DNA of 39,249 nt, from positions 1 through 39,249 of the forward strand of contig CAMODW010000008.1 in assembly GCA_946611635.1 (NCBI GenBank), written 5' to 3'. How positions within the stretch are numbered: position 1 is the stretch's first letter; every line of letters begins with the position of its first letter. The stretch comes from an uncultured Bacillota bacterium (GTDB lineage: Bacteria > Bacillota_I > Bacilli_A > RF39 > UBA660). Both the position numbers and the translations under genes were made by a program. Positions 39,194 to 39,249 of this stretch are shown here, piece by piece. A model generated the notes under the pieces. The model saw only the letters and a list, made by a program, of their open reading frames with translations, ran no database searches and had not been told where the DNA came from.

Positions 39194-39249
39194 CGTGACA
39201 ATCTAAATAAAGTCAAGTACTATTTTTAATAGTATTATTGCATAACAAA

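Noticed and set aside
28245-39249. Integrated phage or integrative element next to tRNA-Met
   Set aside because: There is no integrase, no repeat of the tRNA 3' end further along, and no phage structural or replication gene.

Overview
The window is very AT-rich bacterial DNA from a low-GC Gram-positive lineage (Bacillota/Mycoplasmatota type, most likely an uncultured gut Bacilli such as the RF39 group; the exact taxon is inference). Pointers are a T-box leader before aspS, a CIRCE operator before hsp20, strong purine-rich ribosome binding sites, and the Firmicutes order rimP-nusA-ylxR-infB-rbfA. TGA is used as a stop (infB, patatin) and Trp is read from TGG, so this is the standard code and not a classical mycoplasma.

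Layout. 1-5186: end of an unidentified gene, cca (tRNA CCA-adding enzyme), an anchored extracytoplasmic protein, a coupled pair of small unknown genes, then T-box(Asp)-aspS. 5209-8014: four-gene operon (DUF3592-like membrane protein, small membrane protein, HAD nucleotidase, anchored protein with a 51-bp duplication). 8017-9580: one large two-nuclease-domain protein (DUF2779 type). 9611-16325: a lipid- and membrane-flavoured cluster with three Tim44-like zinc-ribbon proteins, an ASCH protein, a patatin phospholipase, a condensation-fold acyltransferase, a zinc-ribbon polytopic membrane protein and an unknown soluble protein. 16326-16805: gene-poor interval with repeats and a hairpin-rich, possibly RNA-coding segment. 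16806-18968: a large surface protein that looks like two exported proteins fused.

18994-28362 is the conserved core: leader hairpin-rimP-nusA-ylxR-infB-rbfA, a convergent membrane-anchored gene, an HTH-metallophosphoesterase, truB, cdsA, rseP and tRNA-Met(CAT). RimP is reduced to its N-terminal domain, and ylxQ and ylxP are absent from their usual places. 28491-39249 is accessory: a SUKH (SMI1/KNR4) protein, several unrecognised single-gene units, a possible ADP-ribosyltransferase-fold protein, a Nudix hydrolase, an alpha/beta hydrolase, a tiny hydrophobic peptide gene, CIRCE-hsp20, two tandem spermidine-synthase-like methyltransferase genes that are both frameshifted, and a zinc-ribbon membrane protein with internal repeats.

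Transcription is organised in short units. Most units end in an A-tract/hairpin/T-tract terminator, often overlapping the stop codon. Most begin with an extended -10 element (TGnTATAAT), frequently just a few bases after the preceding terminator. All assignments come from reading the sequence; no database search was possible.
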